64,000 nucleotides of DNA from Elmis aenea. Lineage: Eukaryota; Arthropoda; Insecta; Coleoptera; Elmidae. The position numbers and the translations under genes are program-made. The notes below the pieces were generated by a model that was given only the letters and a program-made list of their open reading frames with translations, did not search any database and was not told the origin of the DNA. The stretch spans positions 1 to 64,000 of the forward strand of contig CANTFG010000262.1 in assembly GCA_947652605.1 (NCBI GenBank), given 5' to 3'. Positions 10,710 through 24,837 of the stretch are shown here, one piece after another. Position 1 is the first letter of the stretch. Every line of letters starts with the position of its first letter.

Positions 10710-11030
10710 CTGCCGCTTCTACAAGAGAGGCCATTGGAGCAACAACCACGCTTGACGTCCACACCGAGCCAAGGACGTGCTCCTCGCCCGGTCCTTACCA
10801 CTGCGCTCCGTGATATTTAACCTTGCCATCTGAACCAACTATGCCTCCAGCCGCTCGATTCCACCACCAAGACCGAGTACTACTTTAGCTCCATCAGCAG
10901 GCCACCAAAATCAATATGTACTTTTATTTTACAACATATTAATTACAGTAAATTTTAAAGGCGGCTGACCTGCAGTTTGGATCTCTACACCGGAGGGGTG
11001 TTACCGTGGAGATGGTTATGAGATCCAAAC

Positions 11031-11314
11031 CATAGAACTTATACTAAATATAGAATTGCCACTCTACGTAATATTTTGTTACCATTATGAACGCCATCTG
11101 GTGAGATCTGCTACCGAATTTTATTTAAATGCGGGAAATTTGAATGTAATTAAAAATAAACCATTTGAATTTTAATGTAAGTATTCTTATCAAGTAAAAT
11201 TAAATAACTATTCATAGATTATGAAAAACGTTTTCATTTTTTTGTTCTTAGTAAACGAATTCTATCTACTCCTCTTATTTTTATTGTCCCGGTTTGACGA
11301 CCAAGAAATCTGGC
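11031..11314. other. Unassigned DNA ending in a hAT right end
   Basis: No gene is seen. The last ~75 bases, ending CTGGCAACCCTA, match the right end of the hAT at 44888-45616, so this is a 5'-truncated relative inserted at the same flank block (followed by TGCCTGGTTGCTAGG). The 11031-11240 part has no counterpart in the window. Confidence 0.55.
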
Positions 11315-11997
11315 AACCCTATGCCTGGTTGCTAGGTAGGGCCAGATCCAGAACTCTTTTGGCGCCCTGGCCAAGAATAGGAAACTGCAACCATTTATTA
11401 CTTTTAAAAGAACTATAGTAGCATCTATTTTGATATACTTTATGCAATTACTGATCACACAAAAATGAATGTAAATCCTTGGATTTTTTTATGAATTTGA
11501 GTTGTTATCTCTTTTAAGTGAATTTTATATTCATCTATATTTCGCATGCAGAACTAATGGCTAGAGAAATTTATTTCAATTTATTTAATACTGTGTAGCA
11601 ACACAATTAATTAAATTTTTTCATAAAATTTGACACATCTATGACTTCTTTGATAAACTACCCTGAATTAGCATAATGCTGGAAGCTGCGTTGACAAATA
11701 AGTACAAAAGATTAAATTCAAATGTTCAATATTTATAATACAATTTACAATACGTTTATACATTTGTATACTTGTTATGTACTTAAGGAACTATACTGAA
11801 AATATATACATTGAAAACAGCTTAACATGAAACATCGGTTAACATAAAATAATATTTCGGTAAAACTTAACAGGAGTCGCTTAAAGCAGTTGATGATAAA
11901 GGGTTTTCTTCGAAATCGGGCATTTTGACTTTATTATTACATCAAAAACATTTGAGTTTTTTTGTATAGCTTTACTTCTTGAATAAAAGATTCCTTT

Positions 11998-12745
11998 AAG
12001 GTCTCCACAGACCGAAGCGGTGGCGGTCAGATGTAACCATAGGAAACAAGTGGGACGCACGATCTCACTCACTCACTAAGGTTAAATCCATGGCCAACTT
12101 CATTCATAATCCGCTACGCTACTTATATGGCCGTCCCAATTGACCTTAAACGTCGTTCCCAGGTAAACGTCAAAAAGTACATCAACTGGCGCTCCCTGTG
12201 AAGTATATCAATAACTACATTTTTCAAATTGATAGTTAGTATCATATTTCTGTAAAACTTTGGACTTGAATAATAATTATTTACCTGTAAAAATAACCAA
12301 CAGCAACCAACTTCGCTTATGGGAAATTTCCTGAGGTAAATATGTGCTTTACCAATCTCACAACTTTTTGACGGGTTTGTTGCTTTGCTAAAAAATATTT
12401 ATACTTTTTCCAAATGCAGTGAAAATTGCGAATTAAATCATGAAGAATATTTGTTACAACTATTCATGAAAATATTTGTTGAATTTTTTCTTAACTTGGA
12501 CATTTAACTACCATTATTAGTATTGACATGACATTTTTGAACATAAATGACATTTAAAATACATCACTGAGGGCGCCACCTGACGTACTATTTTGACGGC
12601 TGATTCTGACTTTTCACAACAATGAAAAATTTGGAATTGGGACGGCCATATAAGTAGCGAGGAAACAGCCGAGCGGATTATGAATGAAGTTGGCCATGGT
12701 TAAATCTGACCGCCACCGCCATCGCTTCGGTCTGTGGAGACCTTA
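11998..12745. mobile_element. MITE Y (PIF/Harbinger-like), with element Z nested
   Basis: The ends AAGGTCTCCACAGACCGAAGC and GCTTCGGTCTGTGGAGACCTT are inverted repeats of ~35-40 bp, with TTA/TAA at the borders. Other copies of the flank read straight through (TTCCTTTATGGC, e.g. 14250). Without Z the MITE is only ~135 bp; a copy without Z lies at 46866-47000. The 3-bp TTA/TAA border suggests PIF/Harbinger, but an extra A leaves the exact TSD uncertain. Confidence 0.7.
12089..12698. mobile_element. Element Z, 8-bp-TSD DNA transposon inside Y
   Basis: The 610-bp element has perfect ~26-bp terminal inverted repeats beginning CATGGCCAACTTCATTC and an 8-bp TSD GTTAAATC (12081-12088, 12699-12706). 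The empty site is in Y at 46950-46965. A second internal inverted pair (TATATGGCCGTCCCAATT and complement) lies further in. The CAT start and 8-bp TSD resemble the P MITEs here; part of its end is also found inside element X. No coding sequence is seen. Confidence 0.82.
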
Positions 12746-12980
12746 ATGGCTTGTCACCAGTGTTTTCATATTATGAATGTTTAGTTGGGCACTACTTACA
12801 AAAACCTATTCACAAATGACATGGTTTATCATATATGTATTTTCATTTGAGCACTTAAATTAATACTTTGATTCAAACATTTCTCACAAACTTATATATA
12901 TATATTTATATTTCTCACCAGTGTGTGTTCTCATATCAATACTTAAACTCTGATTTTGTTTAAATAGTTTTTCACATATT

Positions 12981-13301
12981 TGCATTTTAGCGCTCTTTTC
13001 GTCACAGTAAAACAATATTTTAATGTACCTAAAGTTACTTTATGACTTTATCAGTAGGTGGCGCTTTTAATTATTAGTATTAGCCTTTACAGTAATCGTC
13101 AACTTTTATTCAAACGGCTGGTAAATGCAATAATTCTATGCGTACTCTGACGGCAACAGACCCTGGAACGTACTATTCATGCAATACATGTAGATTGTGC
13201 CATCTGTATCGTGAAAAAAAAATCTATTACATTTTGAAGGAATCTATTACAGTTTTCTTCCCTAATCTATTACAATCGAAAAATTGAAAAGAACAACCCT
13301 G
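12981..13301. mobile_element. hAT-type MITE R, left-truncated copy
   Basis: The right two thirds of element R (complete at 59179-59657) are present, ending GAACAACCCTG before GTCACGGA. The left end has been lost at the junction with the degenerate finger tail. Confidence 0.8.
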
Positions 13302-13499
13302 GTCACGGACAACTATGCGAGTAGGCGACGCCAACTGGGCGACGGTCAACTAGGCGACAAGAACTTAAACATTTTTGAACTCTCATCTTATAAACTATAT
13401 CGTACATCGAAATTTGTAGAATCGTGTGCTAAGATGTGAATTAAAAAAAGTTTAAGTTCCTGTCGCCCAGTTGAACGTCGCCAAGTTGTCGCGGACCGA

Positions 13500-13500
<1 letters not shown>
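13302..13500. repeat. Foldback repeat FB (copy 2)
   Basis: Same palindromic repeat as at 1452-1700, with a shortened centre and an altered left arm that carries an extra GGTCAACTAGGCGAC word. Confidence 0.65.
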
Positions 13501-16540
<3,040 letters not shown>

Positions 16541-16928
16541 TTTTTTACTAACACAAAAATTACTTTGGCGTGTAATAAACAACGTTTGTAGTTTGTACGT
16601 TAACAATATTAATATTAACCAAACATTTGAGATATTTATGCAGACGGTTAGGTTATGTCACAGAAAAATCACAAATTAAGTTAGTTCTTCCGCACGCATA
16701 TATGTTTCGTGGTTTCGTGTTGAACTACCGTGTGCAGTGTTGCCAGTAGACAGATTATTTTCGTAGTAGCTGGAGTTTCTAAATAGTAATAGAATTAAAA
16801 GAACCGTAATGAATCGGTTTAAATATTGGCGGCAAAAACAAATTGTGTGTACATAGTTTTATAGATTCACCAATAATAAAAAACGAAACGTAGTTTTTAT
16901 AACAAATATATTTGGTTATCTACATCAT
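16541..16928. other. Upstream DNA of ZNF B
   Basis: No gene is seen. It differs from the 5' flank of A/C/D/F after about 80 bases and is duplicated at 63725-64000 in front of ZNF H. A B/H-specific promoter is possible. Confidence 0.5.
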
Positions 16929-17009
16929 TAGAGATTTACTATGAATACCGAAAAAGTATTTAAATATTGAATACTGAATACCGACAAAAAAAGTATTCAA
17001 ATACTGAAT

Positions 17010-18489
17010 CAGGGATGGAAAACGTAACGTAACGATACCCGATAACGTTATAATAACGATTCAACTATAGTTTTGTATGCAATAACGTAACGATATTTTT
17101 ATAACGTTATATAACGTTATAATAACCGATAACGTTTCATTAAAAGTTATTTTGTATCGTTATTCTCTATAAATTAAATTTTTATATGGCGATCTTTTTA
17201 TTTTCCGAAGATATATTTTGTCTATATTCTAGAAATTATAATGAAAATAAAATATTTCAAAGTAATTTTGTACTATTTTTTAAATTTACATTTACAGATC
17301 CCAAAAATAATTTCAGAGTTACAAATAAAAATTATTTTTATACAGCATGTTTCTTAAAAAATGCGAAAAAAATCGGGAGGTGATTCCTTATCGAAAATCA
17401 AGAGGGGTCTTTTATATAAATTTTTCTTTAGACGTCTCCTTTCGGAGTTACACCTCCCTAAAGGGGAGCGGTAAAATTAGGTTTTATTTTATTTCTCAAA
17501 TTTGGATAATATGTAGGAGAATGATATTAGGTAGATGTTTTATGCTTATTAAAAAGTTTCCCGTAGTAATATTTTTAGTCGTCTCCCACCTTCACAGGGG
17601 GCTGAAAAGTGCGACCCCTATTGGTTTTTTTATCAGAACTTTTTGGTGGGTTGATATCGAGCAAATCAATGTTTTTTTTTGAAAACTTGATTTATTTAGA
17701 ATTTTTTTTTTAATTCTTAACTTTTCTTGTTAAACCTACAGTTTTTGGGTAAAAAATTATATGAATGAACATGAACCATCAAATATTTCAATATAAAACG
17801 ATTCATTTTGGTGGTACCATGGTTTGTTTATGTTCATATTGGGTAGAAGTGACGGGTGTAATTTATTTTGACGTTTACGCGGCGACAACGCTAAAACGCC
17901 CGTCAATTCTACCCAATATGAACATAAACATAATACTCACTCATTTAATTTTTTACTTAAAACTGTAGGATTTACGAGAAAAACTAAAGAATAAAAAGAG
18001 GTTCTAAATAAATCAAACTTACAAAAAAAAAGTTTAAATTGCAAAATTTCAACTCACCAAAAGGTTCTGAGGTGTCGCACTTTTCAGCTCCCTGTGAAGG
18101 TGGAAGATGATTGAAAATATACTATGCGAAACATTTTAATAAGTATAAAACATCTACCAAACATCATTCTCCTACATTTATCTGAATTTGAGAAATAAAA
18201 TAAAAACCTAATATTACCGATCCCCTTTAGGGGGGTGACCTCCGAAAGGAGACGTCTAAGAAAAAATTTATATAAAAGACCCCACTTAATTTTCGATAAG
18301 GAATCACTTCCCGAGTTTTTCGCATTATTTAAGAAACACCCTGTATATCATAATTTATGTAACGTTATATAACGTTATATAACATAACAATTCATTTTTT
18401 TAATGTTATTTATAACGTTATGTAACGAAAGCAAATAATAAATAACGTTATTCAATAACGTAACGATTCAAAACGTTATTCCATCCCTG
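17010..18489. mobile_element. hAT element with nested palindrome
   Basis: The ends CAGGGATGGAA...TTCCATCCCTG and a perfect 8-bp TSD TACTGAAT (17002-17009, 18490-18497) define it. Its own DNA is subterminal ATAACGTTATATAACG arrays in both orientations. No transposase remains. A 1-kb palindromic element is inserted in it (17343-18343). Confidence 0.88.
17343..18343. mobile_element. 1.0-kb palindromic mariner-like foldback
   Basis: Flanked by TA dinucleotides, with ends CAGCATGTTTCTTAAA and the complement of CAGGGTGTTTCTTAAA. The two ~430-bp arms are diverged inverted copies, e.g. AGACGTCTCCTTTCGG near 17431 and its complement near 18240. A second inverted pair (TATGTTCATATTGGGTAGAA near 17830 and complement near 17910) sits at the centre. 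TA target and CAGGGTG-type ends suggest Tc1/mariner ancestry; no transposase is seen. Confidence 0.72.
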
Positions 18490-19040
18490 TACTGAATACT
18501 AAATATCAGCAAATAATCAACCAATTTTGAATACTACCAACTAAAAAAAGTATTCGGTAAATTATTCAATACTATTTTCTGAATACTGAATACCAAAGTA
18601 AAACAAAACATTTCTTAATTGGTTATATGTATATTTTAAACAAAAAACAAAACATATTTACTAGTAGGTACACATAACAAAAATTTGATTACACTACCTG
18701 GCTTATACAATTATTAGGAAGTTAAAAATGAATACATAAAGAGAAAGCTATGGCAAAAATTCAAAACTCACTAGACATTCTGCAACTAATAGGTTAACCA
18801 AGACTTGTTGTAACAAAGCAAAATAAACTAAAAGTAAATAAATTTAAATAAATAAATAAAAAATATATAAATACTTATACATATATAAATAAATCTACCT
18901 AATCTTCATGATTACTTTCAGTACTCATGAATACCTTAAAAAAGTATTGAATATAGTGAATACTAATAAAATATCTAAGATTATGAATAAAGAATACTAA
19001 AAAAAAAGTATTCGATTACTGAATACTGAATACTAAAAAA

Positions 19041-20844
19041 CAGAGGCGGATTTAGGCATGGTCTTTATGGGCTGCAGCCCAGGGCCCCGTAGTCAAAGGG
19101 CCCCATTCGCAGTAAAAAAAAAGAATATTAAAACTACCTTATTTGCAAATACTATTATATGAATTCTAAAAGTCTTGCATCAGTTGTACCAAACTTAACT
19201 TGCCAATATCTAAAAAATAAACGAAATGTATGGTATCGAATATCGAAGTCATCAGTATTGTTGAGTCACCCTCATACTAGCGATTCAGCAATCCACTATC
19301 ACCTGTTTGGGCGATACACGTCAAAAATAAATCTAGTTGGTGCGGAAGCGGTTAAAGTTGCAACTCAAATTGTGAACTTTTTTGGAGTAGTGCAACAAAT
19401 ATATGTTTTCTTTTCTGCATCTACCCATACGTAGTCGTAGGAGCTTCTACATCGTGAAACAAAACTAAAATTGTCGATAAAATGTTTAAGGCAAACTAGA
19501 TGGTCTTGTCACTATGATGCTCTTAGAGCTTTAAAAAATAGTTACGGTGATATTATGAACATATTAAAAAGATTTAGTGACAATATAAATGAGAAACTTG
19601 ATTTTCGAAGAGAGTCACAGAATTTATATAATAATTTGGCGAAACTTGAAACGGCGATTTTAACTGTATTTTGGGAAGAAATTTTAAAGATTTAATTTAG
19701 TTAACAAAAGAGTGCAGACCCCAGGCTTAGACATATGTGAAGGTGAGAAATTAATTACGTCATTAGAAGCATTAATTCTTGAGCAGCATACGAGAAAAAT
19801 CAGATCTGAAACTAAACGAATACGAAAAGACAGCCAAAAAATTAAGTACCGGTGTGGAAAAAGAGTACAGTGATATAAAAAAGAGACGTATTACTTCCAA
19901 ATTTTCGTATAAATCTACAAAGAAAGTTTTGCTAAATGGAGCAGAAAAATTGAAACGGGATGCGCTAAACGTTGCATTAGATAAGTTAATTGTGGATTTT
20001 AACAGAAGAGGCCATTTATATGCGAAATTTAGCAAAAGATTCAAATTTTTAATGGCTTTGCAAGACATTAATATCGAGAATATTGATGAAAAGTGCCGTA
20101 ATGTTGTTGATTATTATTCGGATGACATAGACGAACATTTAGTCAATGAATGCATTCAGTTAAAATCCTACTTACAGACTAAGTCAGATTCATACGGTAC
20201 GTTCATGCGGTGATATATTCAAGCTAATTGATGAAAAGAAGCTTGTCGATATTTTTTCGAATTGCTATACAATCTTAAAATTTTTTTGGCGTTGCCAATC
20301 ACCAGCTGTGAGGCGGAGCGATCCTTCTCCAGCATGTCCTATATAGAAAACAATAATTATAGGACAGCAATGACGCATGAACGATTAAAATATTTATCAA
20401 TTCTTTCAATAAATTCAAATTTAACCAAAGCTTTACAATATGATTATCAAATTAAAGAATTTGCAGCACAAAAATGCAGAAGAGTTGCACTTTAAATGAC
20501 TATAATGTATTAAAAATAGTCACATTATATAACTACCAGAATGTTTTATTTATTTTATTTTTAAGAATATTTATTATGTTTGTCTATTTTCTTTCTGTCT
20601 TTATTTTTGGCCTAAAAGTTTGTTGTTTCGTTTTTTTGTTTGTTACTAAAAGTAATACCTAATATATTTTATTTTTTATTTGTTTAATGTTTACTTTTCC
20701 TATTTAAAAAAGGGTAAAAAAGTTCTTCTGCAAAATGGCGATTGAGTCATCACAACTAATCCAAACTTGGGTTAATTTGAATTAAGTGGGTAGGCCCCCA
20801 AACAATATTAGACCAGGGCCCCCAAAGTTAACGGTCCGCCCCTG
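19041..20844 (+). mobile_element. hAT element with decayed ZMYM1-like transposase
   Basis: Ends CAGAGGCGGA...TCCGCCCCTG with perfect 8-bp TSD CTAAAAAA (19033-19040, 20845-20852). The subterminal regions are GGGCCCC-rich, typical of a hAT group whose transposases are often annotated as ZMYM1-like. The transposase is present only as broken pieces (19140-20495). Confidence 0.9.
19140..20495 (+). pseudogene. Degraded hAT transposase (ZMYM1-like)
   Basis: Four pieces in different frames align in order with this hAT group: NLVGAEAVKVATQIVNFFG and FFSASTHT (19159-19434); LRQTRWSCHYDALRALKN (19471-19695); a lysine-rich middle part (19779-20213); and the C-terminal domain LPITSCEAERSFSSM...RLKYLSILSI (20262-20495). 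The N-terminal zinc finger and the start of the catalytic domain are missing, and several stops and frameshifts separate the pieces. It is inactive. Confidence 0.85.
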
Positions 20845-21520
20845 CTAAAAAAGTATTTTGAATACTAAATATTCGAGTAATACCCAGCTCTGTACCTCAC
20901 TATATATTTGGTTTTCTACTTATTAATCGTTGGGATGGCTTCCACGAATAACAAGTGTCATTATTTAATAGGTCCTTCGAATGTAGAATTGAGTCACATG
21001 TATCAACATTCAATCTATTTCGAATTTTGGTTTTTAATAATGTTAACTTTGAAAATATCCTCTCTGCTGCTGCGCTAGAGTGTGGCAGACTTAATAAGCC
21101 TGTAATTGAAATATCTAACTTAGGAAACATGGGGTGACAGTATTCCAAAATTATTGATATTTACAATTTTCATACTGTTTTAAATCATCAACATCTGACA
21201 ATAATCTCCATTAAGCATTAAATTTTTCTACGTTGGTGACTAACTGAGGAAAGAACTCCATGCATCCACTTACAATACTTGTAATTTCGCCAGATAATGC
21301 CTTTTTGGGGTCAAAATTTGATAAAAATTTTAAAACGGGGCTGTCAAAATGAAATCTTGTTTTAATTTGGCAAGTTAATTCAATGTGAAAATCCAAAGCC
21401 CTCATTTTAAAGTGGTGCACTTCTTGTTGATCAATTTGTTGGATTTGATGGGTCAATACTTCCAACTGCTGTTCTATCAATGTAATTTTTTTTAGTGAAA
21501 TTTCTTAAAATGTTTTTATA

Positions 21521-22095
21521 CAGGGTGTGTAAAAATTGGCGAAAATCTTAATACGAAAATGTTGTACCATGCTTGCTGTGTTTGCAAGAGGTCCTCAAAG
21601 TTTTGACATTTAGTCCTTTAATAAGCGTTATTATTTAATACTTGCAAATGAAAAAGCTGCAATTTGGAATAAAAATAAATTTCGAATAGTATTTTTTCCT
21701 TGATATTGTGTTCTTCCTTTCAAAAATTGGTGTTGAAAATATGTAAATCACTGATTTGAATGAAAATAATACCTATGGCAACATTGTCATTAGCTGTCAT
21801 CTCTGTTTTTCTCGTAATTATTTCTAGTTTGTGTTAGACGATACCAAAAAGTTTGCAGCTATGTTTACGAACTGAAGGCTTTCAGTTCGAACAAAAATTA
21901 TAAATACCTAATTCAAAATTGCTGATAAAATGTCCAAAGGCAAATCAATGTATGCAATGTTGCCATTTTTTTTTTCTTTGAATAATTCCTGAGGCCATAG
22001 GAAGCATGGTACATTTTTGTATCAAGATTTTCTACTTAGAATTTTACGAAGAACATCGCCACGTGTAGCGCTTCCGCCAATTTTTACACACCCTG
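21521..22095. mobile_element. Tc1/mariner-like MITE M (575 bp)
   Basis: Inverted ends CAGGGTGTGTAAAAATTGGC and GCCAATTTTTACACACCCTG, flanked by TA (21519-21520, 22096-22097). Subterminal words (CCATGCTTCCTATGGCCTC, AGAACATCGCCACGTG) recur in the shorter foldback at 45273-45477. No coding sequence is evident. Confidence 0.82.
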
Positions 22096-22852
22096 TATAA
22101 TTGAGTGATTCTAGCTAAAAGATGAATTTTTGGGTTTTCGCTCTGAAATTCTATATTAAGTTTATTAACTGAATCTAAAATGTATGAAAGAAAGCAAAAA
22201 TATACTTTATATATTGGATTTTTTAAAGAGTTTAAAGTTCTTTCAGCGCTGTGAAGGTTGTCACCAAGTACAGCAGATTGGAAAACCAAGATAAGTGCAT
22301 CCCAACAGTCCAGTATTCTATTAACAACGCTCTAAAACAAATAAAATTAATCTTTCAAAAATTAAAAAATTAAGCAAACTCACTTGTAGAGACAGCCACC
22401 TTGTTTGACTTGGCTTTAATATTTTACGTGGTTTTTCATTAAAAAAACCTTGGCATTCGTGCATCGTGCAGCATATCCATCCTTTTGCTGCTATTTGAAA
22501 AATAATTGTAAATAGCTCGAGCAAAATCTTTAATAGACTTGGGTAGTTTCTGAGCAGCTGCAGATGCACACAAATGAAATGAATGGCACACACAACCAAG
22601 AACAAATAAATTTGGTAACTGCTGTTTAAATAGTGCTTGCTATCATACATTAGCATTGTCTGCAGCTAGGCCAATCCGTTTTTTTGTTGGAATATTATTT
22701 GATTATAAATGTTTTGTTATCGTTTCATGAATGCTTATTGCTGTGGCTGATTTCACTTCCACCAATCCCAGAAATTTGTATCCGACCATTTTTTCATGAT
22801 GAAATCTTATGACTATAGCCAACGATTTTTTAGTTCCCACGTCTGTTGTTTC

Positions 22853-23816
22853 CAGGGTTGGAAAAATTCATGAATTTTTTAAAAAATTCAACATTTTTGA
22901 ATTAAATCTGAATTTTTTTAATTAATTCAGAACTTTTTGATTTTTTTTTGCGCAAGTCGTTATATACGTAAAAAAAAAAGTTACAATATATGTATAGGTT
23001 CATTTATTGAGGTACAAGTTTTATTTTATGTAAAAATAATAAAAATATTCTACATGTAATAAAAAATAAAAGATAAATTCAAACTTAAATGAATGTCAAC
23101 AAATAAATAAAACATTTCTAATTCTTAAAAATAATATAATATTCTTGGATAACTAAAACAGTTTATTTGTTTATTAATTTCATATATTAAGTGGACTTAA
23201 TTATCAGAAACTTATTTTCTTTTTCTATTAAAGTCTTTAAATAGAAATGTCAATTTTGCCGCTTTTTCTACACCAAGACGATTTCTTAGATCAGAATGCA
23301 CAAATCCAAAGGTTGAAAAAACCCTTTCAACTGCTGTCATGAACTGCATTATACATTTTTTTTTGTTTTTCGGTTTCTTCATTTTGGCCTATGATATTAA
23401 ATGCTGACGTCCACCACTCTGCATCAGTCATGCTGGCTAACACATTAGGATGAAGTAGAGAATCATCAAAAGGTTTCACACGACCAATAAACTCTATAAG
23501 AATTAGTAAAATTTCTTATACTTAAAATAAGCATCCACTGCCACTGTCAACTTTGACATAAAACTGAATCATAGCATCATAGGTATGCTGCAGAGTGCAG
23601 AACATTTGCAAGTTGCAACTTGTATAAACCCATTTTTAGTAAATTAAAGAAAATTATTTGTCTCCTTATTGACATTTAAACCGATAATAATAAATATATT
23701 TCATTTCTTGTAGTAAAGTAAACAATAATAATTTGAATTAATTCATATGAATTAAAAAAAAAATTCATTTGAATTAATTCACGAATTAATTCATTGAATT
23801 AATTCAAACAACCCTG
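22853..23816. mobile_element. hAT element with transposase remnant (964 bp)
   Basis: Ends CAGGGTTGGAAAAATTC and the complement of CAGGGTTGTTTGAATTAATTC, perfect 8-bp TSD GTTGTTTC (22845-22852, 23817-23824). The minus strand at ~23225-23500 keeps broken transposase C-terminal peptides (FSTFGFVHSDLRNRLG, VEKAAKLTFLFKDF, DAEWWTSAFNIIG), recognisable as the hAT dimerisation region. The subterminal DNA is AATTCATGAATT-rich. Confidence 0.88.
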
Positions 23817-23929
23817 GTTGTTTCATCGATTATTAATGAATAACCAGGTGCTTCAGTTATTTCTTGTAAATAACACCTTTCTTCCATACAATCTATCCCC
23901 TTAAGGACAATAAGTAGGTACTTAATCTG

Positions 23930-24335
23930 TCGATCCTCCATATTTTTTGCCAGTTTTGTATGTTATTCAGTGCAATCTGTAGATGTTCAGAAGCTCTTGT
24001 AGGGTCAGTATGTGACGAGAGCACAGCGGTGTCATCGGCATATGTTGCTATTGTAGTCTATCACATAATAGGCATATCAGAAAGAAGATATAATGTAGGG
24101 CCTAACACACTTCCCTGTGGGACTCCAGCCAGTATAGGATGCAATTCTGAGCCTTCATCCTGGTATTCAGCTAGAAAATGTCTATTCTGTATATAGGATT
24201 TCGGGACTTCGTACATCCGATATGGTAGGCAGTTTTTAAGTTTAGATAATAGCCCTATGTGCCAAACTTTATCAAAAGCCTATGAAACATCTAAGAATAC
24301 CGCTGAGCAGTATCTTTTGCCTTCTAGGTCTTTGT
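23930..24335 (-). pseudogene. Jockey-like LINE reverse-transcriptase fragment
   Basis: The minus strand reads an RT core fragment: FLDVS-stop-AFDKVWH, LAGVPQGSVLGP and TYADDTAVL, so palm motifs A (D), B and C (YADD) are present. Stop codons occur after FLDVS and after DMPIM. The order and the IALNNIQNWQK continuation match Jockey-clade non-LTR elements. Only part of the RT remains; the endonuclease, start and tail are absent. Its right edge cuts straight into a finger codon block of ZNF C. Confidence 0.85.
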
Positions 24336-24829
24336 AAACTATTACTGTGGTTAAAAGATTACTGACAAACATTACTTTTATATGATTTTTCACCAGTGTG
24401 TGTTCTCATATGAACATTTAAATTACTACTTTGATTAAAACATTTCTCACAAATGCCACATTTATATGATTTTTCACCAGTGTGTGTTCTCATATGGACC
24501 CGTAAATTATTACTGCGGTTAAAATATTTCTGACAAACATCACACTTATATGGTTTTTCACCAGTGTGTGTTCTCATATGATCATTTAAAGAACTACTTT
24601 GATTAAAACATTTCTGACAAACATCACATTTATATGGTTTCACACCAGTGTGTGTTCTCATATGAACATTTAAAATACTACTTTGATTAAAACATTTCTG
24701 ACAAACATCACATTTATATGGTTTTTCACCAGTGTGTGTTCTCATATGAAGCCGTAAACTATCACTTCGATTAAAATCTTTCGCACAAACATCACATTTA
24801 TATGATTTCACACCAGTGTGTGTTCTCAT
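24336..24829 (-). pseudogene. Out-of-frame 3' finger array of ZNF C
   Basis: Five intact fingers (helices RSDSLRL, QSSILNV, QSSSLND, RSNNLRV, QSSNLNV) continue from ZNF C in another frame after an 11-bp deletion at about 24855-24875. A sixth begins but hits a TAA in place of a Lys codon, and the LINE fragment then replaces the rest. Before these lesions ZNF C had at least 17 fingers. Confidence 0.8.
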
Positions 24830-24837
24830 ATGAACAT

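Larger units (their letters stand above)
8036..11030 (+). mobile_element. Non-autonomous GC-rich LTR element (LARD), copy 1, 3' truncated
   Basis: The left LTR (8036-8216, 181 bp) starts TGTTACCG and ends CGGTAACA, with perfect terminal inverted repeats. It is followed by ATTTGACGCCTCCAACG, which looks like a degenerate tRNA primer-binding site. The interior (to 10998) is GC-rich and C-biased on the plus strand, and has no convincing reading frame. It contains several diverged ~200-bp tandem repeats around the words GCGCCCCATTGCCACAC and GCGCTCCGTGAGAAGCC. The right LTR is cut after 32 bp (10999-11030). Nested in it is a hAT (9727-10709). The intact relative is at 32220-40244. Confidence 0.82.
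11315..12980. repeat. ZNF unit 3' flank without a gene
   Basis: This is the conserved 3' flank block followed by a short remnant of the degenerate finger tail (12745-12980). The finger array that should follow is missing, replaced at 12981 by a truncated hAT and then a second full unit (B). Elements Y (11998-12745) and Z (12089-12698) are inserted in it. Confidence 0.7.
16929..20894. mobile_element. Outer hAT-like shell with nested elements
   Basis: The left end TAGAGATTTACTATGAATACC and the right end (reverse complement CAGAGCTGGGTATTACTCG) are similar, and flanks TACATCAT and TACCTCAC agree in 6 of 8 bases. The shell's own DNA (16929-17009, 18490-19040, 20845-20894) is packed with GTATTC/GAATACTGAATAC words in both orientations. 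Two hAT elements are nested inside. The boundaries are less certain than for the inner elements. Confidence 0.5.
20900..23930 (-). pseudogene. Second degraded hAT transposase, split by two insertions
   Basis: Read on the minus strand from high to low coordinates: a piece with EAPGYSLIIDETTDVGTKKS (just right of 23824, continuing left of 22845), CHSFHLCASAAAQKLP and a SQTRWLSLQ segment (22321-22656), further helices (22044-22289 and 21211-21480) and the C-terminal dimerisation motif HSSAAAERIFSKLTLLKTKI (20900-21148). The order and motifs are those of a hAT transposase. It is interrupted by a mariner-like MITE (21521-22095) and a hAT MITE (22853-23816) and has other frameshifts. Its own terminal repeats were not found. 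Confidence 0.8.
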
